A stretch of DNA of 50,559 nt from an uncultured Lachnospiraceae bacterium (GTDB taxonomy: Bacteria > Bacillota > Clostridia > Lachnospirales > Lachnospiraceae): assembly GCA_949051815.1 (NCBI GenBank), contig CARQVR010000020.1:1-50559 (forward strand). Reading direction: 5' to 3'. The position numbers and the translations under genes were made by a program. A model generated the notes under the pieces. It was not told the origin of the DNA. It made no database searches and worked only from the letters and a program-made list of their open reading frames with translations. Numbering within the stretch: the first letter of the stretch is position 1; every line of letters starts with the position of its first letter. Below are positions 41,867-50,356 of the stretch, one piece after another.

Positions 41867-42802
41867 TTATTGTCGTTTCCGTCCCCTCTGCGGCAGTCTG
41901 ATTCTGTCATAAAGTTCACGGATATGCGCACCCGACGCCAGACCCTCCGAAAAAGCGGTTGCACTCCCAGCCGCCAGCCCCATATAAAAGGCGTGTTCAT
42001 ACTCCTGCTTTTCCAGCCATCCGGCCACAAAACCCGCCGCCATGGAGTCTCCGGCGCCGACGCCGCTTATCAGCTTTCCCGCAGGCGCAGGGGATTCAAA
42101 CACGCTGCCGTCCTCCGAAAGAAGCGCCGCGCCCTGTCCCGCCATGGACACGAGCACATTGCGCGCCCCCATTTCCTGTAACTTCTCCGCGTAGGGAAGG
42201 ACGCCCGCCCTGTCTGTCAGCGTCACATGAAAAATCTCTTCCAGCTCGTGCTGGTTTGGTTTAATCAAAAAAGGATGCAGGGGAAGCGCTCTCACAAGCC
42301 CCTCTCCCGAAACATCCACCACCGTCAAAACACCTGCTGCCAGCCGCTCCATCATGTGCAGATACGTGTCCTCCGGCAGGGAGGCCGGAATGCTTCCGGA
42401 CAAAAACAGCACGTCGCCCGCCGAAAGTTCCGAAAGCCGCTCTTCCAGCAGCGCGAACTTTTCCTCCGGAATGTCCGGCCCCTGTCCGTTGATCTCCGTA
42501 CCCTCCACCGACAACAGCTTTACGTTAATCCGGGTAATCCCTTTCTCCAAAAAAATCAGGCCGTTTCCTATCCCCCGCTCTGCAAGCTGTCTTGCCGCTT
42601 CCTGTCCGGTAAAACCCGCCGCAAAACCGAGGGCTGTACTCTCAAGTCCCAGATTCTTTAACACCATAGAGACATTGATTCCCTTACCGCCCACGGTCAG
42701 AAGTTCCGTCTCCGTGCGGTTGGTGTAGCCCGGCCTGAAATTTTCCACCGACACGGCATAATCCAGAGACGGGTTTAAAGTTACGGTATAAATACGGTTC
42801 AT
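41867..42802 (-). CDS. PfkB-family sugar-phosphate kinase (1-phosphofructokinase-like)
   Basis: The 311-residue kinase opens with IYTVTLNPSLDYAV (4-17) and contains TVGGKGINVSMVLKNLG and the C-terminal GVGAGDSMAAGFVAG with the catalytic aspartate. This opening and the GGKGINVS block are typical of the FruK/LacC group, which phosphorylates fructose 1-phosphate or tagatose 6-phosphate. No fructose transporter or other sugar gene lies near, so the exact substrate is open. The start at 42802 (MNRIYTV) has GAGGTGG before it; the frame reaches 42835 without one. It follows the GGDEF gene by 44 bases and may share its transcript. Confidence 0.92.
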   Translation of the reverse strand: MNRIYTVTLNPSLDYAVSVENFRPGYTNRTETELLTVGGKGINVSMVLKNLGLESTALGFAAGFTGQEAARQLAERGIGNGLIFLEKGITRINVKLLSVEGTEINGQGPDIPEEKFALLEERLSELSAGDVLFLSGSIPASLPEDTYLHMMERLAAGVLTVVDVSGEGLVRALPLHPFLIKPNQHELEEIFHVTLTDRAGVLPYAEKLQEMGARNVLVSMAGQGAALLSEDGSVFESPAPAGKLISGVGAGDSMAAGFVAGWLEKQEYEHAFYMGLAAGSATAFSEGLASGAHIRELYDRIRLPQRGRKRQ

Positions 42803-42846
42803 CTGTGCCACCTCACCAATCCTGTACTTCGCCATGTATTTGTGGC

Positions 42847-44184
42847 TTACCGTCTTCTGTCAATACCGGCCTCGCGGTAGTAGGCCGCCTTATCCTCATA
42901 CATCCGCGCCTCCGCCGCAGCCAGCACAGCGCTGATTCCGTCCGTGTTACTGCTCTTCCAGTCAGCTCCCACCGCCATGTTGACGGAAGTCTCCGCCATG
43001 ATTTTTTTCAGCTTCTCAATTCTCCCCTGAAAATCCGCCTCGCCGATGCCCACACATATCGCCAGCAGCTCGTCCCCTCCGATACGAAACAGCCTGTAAG
43101 CATCCCCGAAGGCGGCTTTCATGCAGGCGCAGGAAGAACAGATCAGATGGTCTCCCGCCGCATGTCCCTCGGCATCGTTCACCCTCTTTAAGCCCGTAAT
43201 ATCGCCGTAGACGATTCCGACGCTCTCCCCCTGACACATATTTTTCGTGTACGCCTCCATGGCGTAGCGGTTTCCGATCTGGGTAAGCTGGTCCAGGTAG
43301 GACATCCGCTGTAAATTTCTGACCAGATTCCGCATTTTCAGCAGGGATTCAATGAAATGCCCCATAATCTGCAGCAAATCGGATATATCCTGCAAGGACG
43401 CTGACGGCGGATTATCCACCCCGCAAAACCCTATCACTCTGCCGTCTTCGTACAGCGGCACCACCGTGACCGAAAATATATCCTGCCGTTTCAGTATCTC
43501 ATATTGAAGCGGATTTCTTGTCCTGATTTCCTCGATATCCCCGATCACCACACACCCGTTCTCCGAAAAGATGCGGTACCATCCTTCACAAACTTCCGGC
43601 GGAACGTTTTGCAGATTGTCCTTCTGCGGGGTCACACCGCTTGCCACCCACTCATAAGTATTGTCGTCGCCGCCCTCCGGGTTTTTCTCAAATATATATA
43701 CCCGCTCGCCGCCCAGCGCCTTGCCCAGATATTCAATCGCAATCTTCAAAGAGGCTTCCGGATCGGATGCCTGCAGCGCAGTCCGCAGCGCCTCATTGAT
43801 CAACGCCTCCCTGTTCTGATAATCGCGGATGATCTCCTTCTGCCTGGTCTCTGCGCTGATGTCGATGGCTATCTCTATGCGCAGTCGTCTGCCGCCCGTC
43901 TCTACCACAGTATCCTTCACCAGCATATGCCGGTCATAGACAGGATTGTAATACCGCCACTCCTTAAACTGCCCCGGCACAAGCCCGCTGTTATTGCAGA
44001 TCTCACAGGGCGCAGAGGCGTTCTGCAATACTTCGTAGCATTTCTTTCCTCTCGTCTGCTCTAAAGAAGTAAGGCCGCAGATCGAAAGCGCCTTCTGATT
44101 CATATAGATAAATTCATAGGTGTCTGCGTCCGCAACGTAGACCAGCTCATTCATATTTTCAAAAAATTTCCAGACAGCTTCCAT
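42847..44184 (-). CDS. soluble PAS-GAF-GGDEF diguanylate cyclase
   Basis: The 445-residue protein has no membrane span. A PAS-like domain (about 8-130) with ELVYVADADTYEFIYMNQKAL and paired Cys60/Cys63, a GAF domain (about 135-285) and a GGDEF domain (about 295-445) follow each other. The active loop reads GGDEL (369-373), and YGDITGLKRVND supplies the metal-binding aspartate and nucleotide residues, so it should make c-di-GMP from GTP. The RxxD inhibitory site five residues before the loop is absent. The PilZ domain of the synthase encoded about 20 kb away would respond to such a signal. AAAGGAG stands eleven bases before the chosen ATG (44184); ATGs further up lie in the leader. Confidence 0.92.
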   Translation of the reverse strand: MEAVWKFFENMNELVYVADADTYEFIYMNQKALSICGLTSLEQTRGKKCYEVLQNASAPCEICNNSGLVPGQFKEWRYYNPVYDRHMLVKDTVVETGGRRLRIEIAIDISAETRQKEIIRDYQNREALINEALRTALQASDPEASLKIAIEYLGKALGGERVYIFEKNPEGGDDNTYEWVASGVTPQKDNLQNVPPEVCEGWYRIFSENGCVVIGDIEEIRTRNPLQYEILKRQDIFSVTVVPLYEDGRVIGFCGVDNPPSASLQDISDLLQIMGHFIESLLKMRNLVRNLQRMSYLDQLTQIGNRYAMEAYTKNMCQGESVGIVYGDITGLKRVNDAEGHAAGDHLICSSCACMKAAFGDAYRLFRIGGDELLAICVGIGEADFQGRIEKLKKIMAETSVNMAVGADWKSSNTDGISAVLAAAEARMYEDKAAYYREAGIDRRR

Positions 44185-44255
44185 CTGTTTTCGTTCTCCT
44201 TTAACGGTCTGTTGTCTCATCTCCATCGGCAAACCGTCAGATGGAGACTATTAAA

Positions 44256-44277
44256 GGGCAGCCCTGACAGGCTGCCC
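44256..44277 (-). terminator. stem-loop after GH13 and in the leader of the GGDEF gene
   Basis: GGGCAGCC and GGCTGCCC make a perfect 8 bp stem with a six-base loop, followed by TTTAAT on the minus strand. It lies between the GH13 stop and the GGDEF gene, just after the promoter at 44289, and may end the GH13 transcript or attenuate the GGDEF one. A second stem (CTCCATC 44221-44227 with GATGGAG 44240-44246) follows it. Confidence 0.5.
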
Positions 44278-44288
44278 GAACTGCGCTT

Positions 44289-44297
44289 ATTATATCA
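44289..44297 (-). promoter_or_regulatory. extended -10 promoter of the GGDEF gene
   Basis: The minus strand reads TGATATAAT: a perfect TATAAT (44289-44294) with a TG one base upstream, an extended -10 box. The -35 region (TGGATT at 17 bases) is weak. The start would be near 44282, directly before the stem-loop at 44256-44277. Confidence 0.6.
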
Positions 44298-44350
44298 CAG
44301 AGCAGAAAACAAATCCATTAAAGAAGCACAGGTTTTGCATAATCAGCTTC

Positions 44351-45895
44351 TTATAACCGGTAAATCCCCATGGAGCAGGGCGCCGCCGCAAAACCGCCTT
44401 CCGCGCCTTCGATCTTACCCCCTATCGTATAGAGCGCTTCCCCCGGCTTAACACCGCCTCCCAATGGCTGCTTTCTGTCGGAAGGATTGATGACTACCAG
44501 CAGTTTTTCATTTTCGGTTTTACGAATAAATGCAAGCGGGTAATTGTCGCTGTGCAAAAACTCGATTTCCCCGTCGTTTCGCAGCGCCTCATGCGCCTGT
44601 CTGAACGCGATCAGCCGCTTCACCTCACTGTAAAGAGACTCTTCGTCTCCGATCTGCGCTGCCACCGTCGGCCGATCCGGTGCGCTGTCCTGCGCCACAT
44701 AAAGCATTTCCGGCTTCGCTGCAGAAAAGCCCGCATTCAGGGAAGCATCCCATTGCATGGGAGAACGGGAACCCGTCCGCTCATAACCGCCCTCCACGGA
44801 CGCCAGCCCCTCCACATAACGCATCCCGATCTCGTCACCGTAATAGATAAAAGGCGCGCCCGGCATGGTCAGAAGAAATGCAAATGCAAGCTTCATCTCC
44901 TCTTTGTCCAGTCTTCTTGCCAGTCTGTCCATATCGTGATTGCCGGAAGGAATGCAGATCAGCCCGCCGCAGGACTTCTCATAGCTCTCCTGATACTTCT
45001 CCCAGAACGCGCTGACATCCCCTTTTCCTCTTCTGGAAAACCAGGGCTCGTCACAGCGGAACAGGTCATTATAATGGGAAGGCCCGAAATGCAGCAGAAA
45101 ATCCATATGGAAACCGCCCGCCAGCGCCTTATCCGGCTCGCCCCACTCGGAAACCAGCACGGCCGCGGGAAATTCCTGATCCAGAAACGCTCTGATATCC
45201 TGCCACAATCTGATCGTGCCTTTTCCCTCCTCGTCGTTCTTCACAAGAGAGCCGGCCATATCCACGCGGAAACCGTCGCACCCCGCAAGAAGCCAGAAAC
45301 GCATCACGTCCTTCATGGCTTCTCTCGTCGCCAGAGGTCCCGGTGCATCCATGGCCTGCTGCCATTTTTTCTCAGGATCGGGTTTGTAATATCCATAATT
45401 CAGGGCAGGCTGATGGGAGAAGAAATTGACCCCGCATGCGCCCACGCGCTCTGAAATTCCCTTAAGGGCGTTCATCCCGTCTGGCGCCTCCCATGTGCTG
45501 TCCGTCCACACATAGCGGTCTGTAAACTCGTTTCTCTCCGCCTTCATGGACTCATGAAACCATTTGTGGTTCACCGAAGTGTGTCCCGGCACCAGATCCA
45601 GAAGCACATGCATATCCCTCTTATGCGCCTCCTTAAAAAGCCGCACCAGATCCTCATTCGTCCCGTAACGGGGCGCAACCGTATAATAGTCCTCCACGTC
45701 ATAACCCGCATCGTAGAAGGGCGACGCAAAACAGGGGTTCAGCCAGAGCGCGTTACAGCCAAGCTCCTTAATATAATCCAGCTTTTCAATAATACCCTGC
45801 ATATCCCCGATTCCGTCTGCGTTGGTGTCGTTGAAGGACTGCGGATAAATTTCATAAAAAATTGCTGTGTTAAGCCAGTTCGGTCTGCCTGCCAT
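44351..45895 (-). CDS. GH13 alpha-glucosidase / alpha-amylase-family enzyme
   Basis: The 514-residue cytoplasmic protein (no signal peptide) has the GH13 barrel: FYEIYPQSFNDTNADGIGD (13-31), conserved region I LDLVPGHTS, nucleophile Asp near 212 in GFRVDMA, acid/base Glu near 249 in LVSEWGEP and the stabilising Asp near 318 in SGNHDMDR. The QSFxDxNxDGxGD opening is typical of oligo-1,6-glucosidases and related alpha-glucosidases (GH13_31 or near). It would cut maltodextrins or isomalto-oligosaccharides inside the cell, as with glgP in the left part of the window. GGAGG precedes the ATG by eight bases. No transporter is near. Exact bond preference cannot be read from sequence alone. Confidence 0.93.
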   Translation of the reverse strand: MAGRPNWLNTAIFYEIYPQSFNDTNADGIGDMQGIIEKLDYIKELGCNALWLNPCFASPFYDAGYDVEDYYTVAPRYGTNEDLVRLFKEAHKRDMHVLLDLVPGHTSVNHKWFHESMKAERNEFTDRYVWTDSTWEAPDGMNALKGISERVGACGVNFFSHQPALNYGYYKPDPEKKWQQAMDAPGPLATREAMKDVMRFWLLAGCDGFRVDMAGSLVKNDEEGKGTIRLWQDIRAFLDQEFPAAVLVSEWGEPDKALAGGFHMDFLLHFGPSHYNDLFRCDEPWFSRRGKGDVSAFWEKYQESYEKSCGGLICIPSGNHDMDRLARRLDKEEMKLAFAFLLTMPGAPFIYYGDEIGMRYVEGLASVEGGYERTGSRSPMQWDASLNAGFSAAKPEMLYVAQDSAPDRPTVAAQIGDEESLYSEVKRLIAFRQAHEALRNDGEIEFLHSDNYPLAFIRKTENEKLLVVINPSDRKQPLGGGVKPGEALYTIGGKIEGAEGGFAAAPCSMGIYRL

Positions 45896-46005
45896 AGTAG
45901 GTTCCTCCTCTATCTGTATGATCTTTTTTCAGAGAACACGCCCGCTCTCTGTCATCTCTTTTCCAACACAATACTCGCATAAATCACCAAAAACAATCCC
46001 GAACG

Positions 46006-46036
46006 CTATCATATACTGATACTATTCTATCATATA
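46006..46036. repeat. direct repeat CTATCATATA upstream of GH13
   Basis: CTATCATATA occurs at 46006-46015 and 46027-46036, 21 bases apart (two helical turns). It lies 110-140 bases before the GH13 start and may be an activator or repressor site. The remaining gap between mfd and GH13 holds only the stem-loop at 46048-46066. Confidence 0.45.
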
Positions 46037-46047
46037 GAGGTGAAACG

Positions 46048-46066
46048 CGTGCCGTGCTCGGGCACG
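46048..46066 (-). terminator. weak terminator-like stem-loop after mfd
   Basis: CGTGCC and GGCACG pair over 6 bp with a seven-base loop, about 50 bases past the mfd stop. Only three T residues follow on the minus strand, so termination would be weak. Confidence 0.35.
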
Positions 46067-46112
46067 ATATCAGTCCTTATACCAACTTGCTTTATTAACA
46101 AACGCATTGTGA

Positions 46113-49100
46113 TCACAGCAACACTTCCTCCATCCTCGAAAGCGCCTCCCCCGTCAGCATAAGCAATGTCTCCTCATCCTTCTCGATCACCCCGCACTTT
46201 CTGTAATGCAGACAGAACGTCGGGTCGCCCTTGGGATCAAACCGCAGTCTCCCGCCGTAATCGCTTATGAGAAGCGGAATGTTTTCCACCCGGATCGGCG
46301 CATCCGGTCGCAGGGTAAAACGGATCCGCTCATTCTTCCCCTTCACCTCCGGCATATACAGCCTGTGGGCATGGGAGCGGATCAGCGCGATCCGCAGAAG
46401 ATTTCCCACCGACTTGGGAATCTGGCCGAACCGGTCGAGAAGTTCCTCCCGCATATCGTCGCATTCCCGCTCGTTCTCAATCCCCGCAATCCGTTTATAA
46501 ATGTCCAGCTTCTGCACTTCGTTCACAATGTATTCCGGCGGAATATAAGCGTCCACATCCAGATCCACAAGGGTATTGAAATCCTCGATCACGGAAATGC
46601 CCTTCTTCGTCTTGACAGCCTCGTTTAACATCTTACAGTAGAGATCATACCCCACCGCCTGCATATGGCCATGCTGGCTTTTTCCCAGAAGACTACCCGC
46701 ACCGCGGATCTCCAAATCGCGCATGGCGATCTTAAAGCCGCTTCCAAGCTCCGTAAATTCCCGGATCGCCTCAAGCCGCTTCTCTGCCACTTCTTTAAGC
46801 ACCTTATCCCGCTTATACATAAGGAACGCGTAAGCCGTCCGGTTGGAACGCCCCACGCGGCCCCTGAGCTGATAAAGCTGGGATAAACCCATCTGATCGG
46901 AGTCATGGATAATCATGGTATTTACGTTAGATATGTCTAACCCCGTCTCGATGATGGTCGTGGACACCAGCACGTCAATATCCCCGTTCACGAAGTCAAA
47001 CATGATCCGTTCCAGCTCCGCTTCCTTCATCTGTCCGTGGGCAAACGCCACATTTGCCTCCGGCACAAGGTCACTGATTACCGCCGCCACATCCGCGATA
47101 TTGTTCACTCTGTTATAGACGTAATAAACCTGTCCCTCCCTTGCAAGCTCCCGGACGATGGCCTCCCTGACCATCTCCTCATTATACTCGCAGACAAAAG
47201 TCTGGATTGGCAGCCTGTCCTCGGGCGCCTCCTCCAGCACGCTCATATCCCGTATTCCTACCAGACTCATATGGAGCGTGCGCGGAATGGGCGTCGCCGT
47301 CAAAGTCAGCACATCTATATTTTCTTTTAATTTTTTAATTTTCTCTTTATGAGCCACACCGAAACGCTGTTCCTCGTCGATGACCAGAAGCCCCAGATCC
47401 TTGTATTCCACATCTGCAGACAATACGCGGTGGGTGCCGATCACGATATCCACCATACCCTTTTTCAAATCCGTAATCGTCTTTTTCTGCTCCGCCGCCG
47501 TCCGGAACCGGGAAAGCAGGTCGATGCGCACGGGAAAATCCTTCATTCTCTGCACAAAGGTGTGATAATGCTGCTGGGCCAGAATGGTGGTGGGCACCAG
47601 ATATACCACCTGTTTATTCTCCTGCACCGCCTTAAACGCCGCGCGGATGGCGATCTCGGTCTTACCGTAGCCCACATCGCCGCAAATCAGGCGGTCCATG
47701 ATCTTTTCGCTCTCCATATCATGCTTGGCAGCCGCAATGGCCAGCGCCTGATCCTCCGTCTCCTCGAAGGGAAACATCTCCTCAAACTCCCTCTGCCAGA
47801 CCGTATCCGGCCCGTAGCAGTACCCTTTTCCGTTCTGTCTGGCGGCGTAAAGTTCCACCAGATCACCGGCGATCTCCTCCACCGCCGTGCGCACTTTGGA
47901 TTTGGTTCTGGACCACTCCTGCGTGCCCAGCTTGTTTAACTTAGGCTTCGTGCCGCCGTCTGCCGAAGCGTATTTCTGAATCACGTCAAGTCCGGTCGCC
48001 AGCACATAGAGGACGCCCCCGTCCCGATAGGAAATCTTCATGTAGTCCTTCACCACATGCTCCACTTCCACCTTTTCAATGCCCTGATAAACCCCCAGAC
48101 CATGACTTTCGTGCACCACATAATCTCCCACCTTCAGATCGTTAAAGTCGTTGATCTTCTGGCCTTCGTACACTTTTTTCTTTCTTTTTTTCTTTTTCTG
48201 CGCGCCAAAAATATCGCTCTCCGCAATGACCATAAACTGCAGGAGCGGATATTCAAATCCCTTGCGGACTCTCCCGTAAGCCGTCATCACTTCCCCTGGC
48301 TGCACTTCGCGCATAGGATCTTCCGTGTAGAATGCGTTTAACTCCTGATCCCGCAGCTCCTCCGCCAGCCGTTTGGCGCGGGTCCGCGACCCGGAAAGCA
48401 GCAGAATGCGGTATCCCTTTTTCTTGTAATTCTTTAAATCCTTCACCAGCGCGTCAAAGCTGTTGTTATAGGAAGGAAGGCTCCTTGCCTGCACGGAAAA
48501 CTTGTGCTCCGCCTTCACAAGCGGGTTTTTCCCCTCCATGGAAGAAAGACTCACAACCCGCCGGTTTTCCAGTCCTGCCGCCACCGCTGCCGCAGAAAAC
48601 AGGATGTCCATCTGGCCGGGCAGAATATAGCCCTTCTGTGCCCTGTGCGCCATGCTCTCCCGAAATTCCAGCTCCACCGCGTCCACATGCTCCCTGATCC
48701 GCAACGGCTCATCCAGAAACACACAGGCCTCCTCCCCCGCAAAACATGCCGCGAAGGACGTGGTCTCCGGATAAAAATAGCGCACATAGCTGTCCAGATT
48801 GATCGCATTATAAGAAATGCCAAGCTCCGTAAGCACCTCCGCAAGCTCCCTGACCTGCACCTCGATGCGGTGTGCCTCCTCGGTTCTCATCTGCTTTCTC
48901 AGCGCTTCCGCCTGCATTTTCGCCTCTTTCCGGATCTGTTTCAAGCCCGCCGCAATCTCATCCTCCGACAAAATAAGCTCTGTGGCCGGATAAACGGAAA
49001 CCGCTTCCAGCTTCTCAATGGAACGCTGGCTCAGAACATCAAAACTGCGGATCGACTCCACCTCGTCCCCCCACAACTCAATCCGGTAAGGGTTTTCTTC

Positions 49101-49652
49101 CGTCAGGTCAAAAATATCGACTATGCCGCCACGGATGCTGAACTGTCCCGGCTCCTCCACCTGATCGCATCTGGCGTAGCCCATGCCCGACAGCGCCTCT
49201 GCCAGCTCATGCTCCGACACACCGGACTGCCTGCTTATGGAAATGACATGCTTACACCAGTTCTCCAGAGACACCTGCGGCGCCATCAGCGCGTCAAAAG
49301 TGGTGATTACGGTGAGCGGCACACCCTCGGCCATTCTGCGCAAAACTTTAATGCGTTCCTTGGTAAGCTGGTTTCCATGGATATCTGCCTGAAAGAAAAT
49401 CAGGTCTTTTGCAGGATATAACATGACATTCCTGTCATAAAACTGATAGTCCTCGTACAGCTCCTTTGCCCGCAGATCATTATAAGTAATAATCATCTTC
49501 CGGCGAAAGCCATCTCCCAGCCCGTAAATCATATGCAGTTTTTGGGAGTCCGCGCAGCCGCTCACTGCGGCGGATGCCTTTCCTTTTGCAAGGATCCCCC
49601 GAATCTCTTCGTATTCCCCCAGCTCCGAAAGGGGGGCCAGTAATGCTCTCAT
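46113..49652 (-). CDS. mfd: transcription-repair coupling factor
   Basis: The 1179-residue protein is a full-length Mfd. It contains an N-terminal UvrB-like part (DQVEEPGQFSIRGGIVDIFD), the RNA polymerase interacting domain near 500 (GDYVVHESHGLGVYQGI), a superfamily 2 helicase core with Walker A GDVGYGKT near 660 and DEEQ box near 758, the second helicase domain with VSTTIIETGLDISNVN and QLRGRVGRS, and a C-terminal TRCF domain. It pushes stalled RNA polymerase off DNA and brings in UvrA. Its ATG follows AGAGG, and it starts 31 bases after pth. The order spoVG-pth-mfd is common in Firmicutes. Confidence 0.98.
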   Translation of the reverse strand: MRALLAPLSELGEYEEIRGILAKGKASAAVSGCADSQKLHMIYGLGDGFRRKMIITYNDLRAKELYEDYQFYDRNVMLYPAKDLIFFQADIHGNQLTKERIKVLRRMAEGVPLTVITTFDALMAPQVSLENWCKHVISISRQSGVSEHELAEALSGMGYARCDQVEEPGQFSIRGGIVDIFDLTEENPYRIELWGDEVESIRSFDVLSQRSIEKLEAVSVYPATELILSEDEIAAGLKQIRKEAKMQAEALRKQMRTEEAHRIEVQVRELAEVLTELGISYNAINLDSYVRYFYPETTSFAACFAGEEACVFLDEPLRIREHVDAVELEFRESMAHRAQKGYILPGQMDILFSAAAVAAGLENRRVVSLSSMEGKNPLVKAEHKFSVQARSLPSYNNSFDALVKDLKNYKKKGYRILLLSGSRTRAKRLAEELRDQELNAFYTEDPMREVQPGEVMTAYGRVRKGFEYPLLQFMVIAESDIFGAQKKKKRKKKVYEGQKINDFNDLKVGDYVVHESHGLGVYQGIEKVEVEHVVKDYMKISYRDGGVLYVLATGLDVIQKYASADGGTKPKLNKLGTQEWSRTKSKVRTAVEEIAGDLVELYAARQNGKGYCYGPDTVWQREFEEMFPFEETEDQALAIAAAKHDMESEKIMDRLICGDVGYGKTEIAIRAAFKAVQENKQVVYLVPTTILAQQHYHTFVQRMKDFPVRIDLLSRFRTAAEQKKTITDLKKGMVDIVIGTHRVLSADVEYKDLGLLVIDEEQRFGVAHKEKIKKLKENIDVLTLTATPIPRTLHMSLVGIRDMSVLEEAPEDRLPIQTFVCEYNEEMVREAIVRELAREGQVYYVYNRVNNIADVAAVISDLVPEANVAFAHGQMKEAELERIMFDFVNGDIDVLVSTTIIETGLDISNVNTMIIHDSDQMGLSQLYQLRGRVGRSNRTAYAFLMYKRDKVLKEVAEKRLEAIREFTELGSGFKIAMRDLEIRGAGSLLGKSQHGHMQAVGYDLYCKMLNEAVKTKKGISVIEDFNTLVDLDVDAYIPPEYIVNEVQKLDIYKRIAGIENERECDDMREELLDRFGQIPKSVGNLLRIALIRSHAHRLYMPEVKGKNERIRFTLRPDAPIRVENIPLLISDYGGRLRFDPKGDPTFCLHYRKCGVIEKDEETLLMLTGEALSRMEEVLL

Positions 49653-49683
49653 GGTAACCTCTTTCTATCTTTCTAATAACCGG

Positions 49684-50283
49684 TCAGGCATCTTCTTCAT
49701 CCTTTTTCGCCGGACGCCTTCGCGCGTTATATTTGTTCATGGCGGCATCGGGGCCGTCCACGATCATCATCTCTATGGCAAGCGCCGCGGTTCTTGCACC
49801 CTCGTTCATAACCTCCCGTTCTCCGGACGAAAAATGACCCAGCACATAGTCCGCCAGATCCATCCGGGGCGGCTTTTCCCCCACGCCCATGCGCACCCGG
49901 ATAAACTCGTCGTGTCCCAGATGCATAATTATGTTTTTCAGGCCGTTATGTCCCCCGTCGCTGCCCCGTTTTCGGATACGGATCTGTCCCATATCGAGGC
50001 TCACGTCATCCGAAATGACGATCAGTCCGCTCTTCTCATCCACCTTATAAAAGTCTATGACGCTGCGGATGCTCTCACCACTCAGATTCATGTAAGTCAG
50101 CGGCTTTACCAGAACCGCTTTCTGCCCCGCAATGATTCCTTTACCGATAACCGCCTTATGCTTCTTTTCACCCAGCACGATACCGTTCTTTTCCGCAATC
50201 GCGTCGATCACGTCGAAGCCGATATTGTGCCTCGTATTCATATATTTTTTCTCCGGGTTACCCAGACCTGCAATAATGTACAT
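49684..50283 (-). CDS. pth: peptidyl-tRNA hydrolase
   Basis: The 199-residue enzyme frees tRNA from peptidyl-tRNA dropped by ribosomes. It has AGLGNPEKKYMNTRHNIGFD (5-24) with catalytic His20, LVKPLTYMNLSG, DDVSLDMGQIRIRKRGSDGG with the acid residue, and GHNGLKNI. The last 20 residues, rich in Lys, Arg and Pro, form an extra tail. AAAGAGG is five bases before the ATG at 50283; the open frame goes on to 50457 but overlaps spoVG. It is followed by mfd after 31 bases. Confidence 0.97.
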   Translation of the reverse strand: MYIIAGLGNPEKKYMNTRHNIGFDVIDAIAEKNGIVLGEKKHKAVIGKGIIAGQKAVLVKPLTYMNLSGESIRSVIDFYKVDEKSGLIVISDDVSLDMGQIRIRKRGSDGGHNGLKNIIMHLGHDEFIRVRMGVGEKPPRMDLADYVLGHFSSGEREVMNEGARTAALAIEMMIVDGPDAAMNKYNARRRPAKKDEEDA

Positions 50284-50314
50284 AGATACCTCTTTCTGCG
50301 CTCCTTTTCCCGCA

Positions 50315-50340
50315 GAAAAGGACGCTTCCGCGTCCTTTTC
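50315..50340 (-). terminator. intrinsic terminator of spoVG
   Basis: On the minus strand GAAAAGGACGC, a GGAA loop and GCGTCCTTTTC form a perfect 11 bp stem whose 3' arm contains the TTTT run. It begins 17 bases after the spoVG stop and lies before pth, so pth needs read-through or a promoter I do not see. Confidence 0.85.
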
Positions 50341-50356
50341 ACATCTCATCATACGT

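Noticed and set aside
44221..44280. c-di-GMP (GEMM) riboswitch suggested by GGCAAACC on the plus strand
   Set aside because: It is on the strand opposite to the GGDEF gene, no plus-strand gene follows, and the other conserved GEMM parts are missing.
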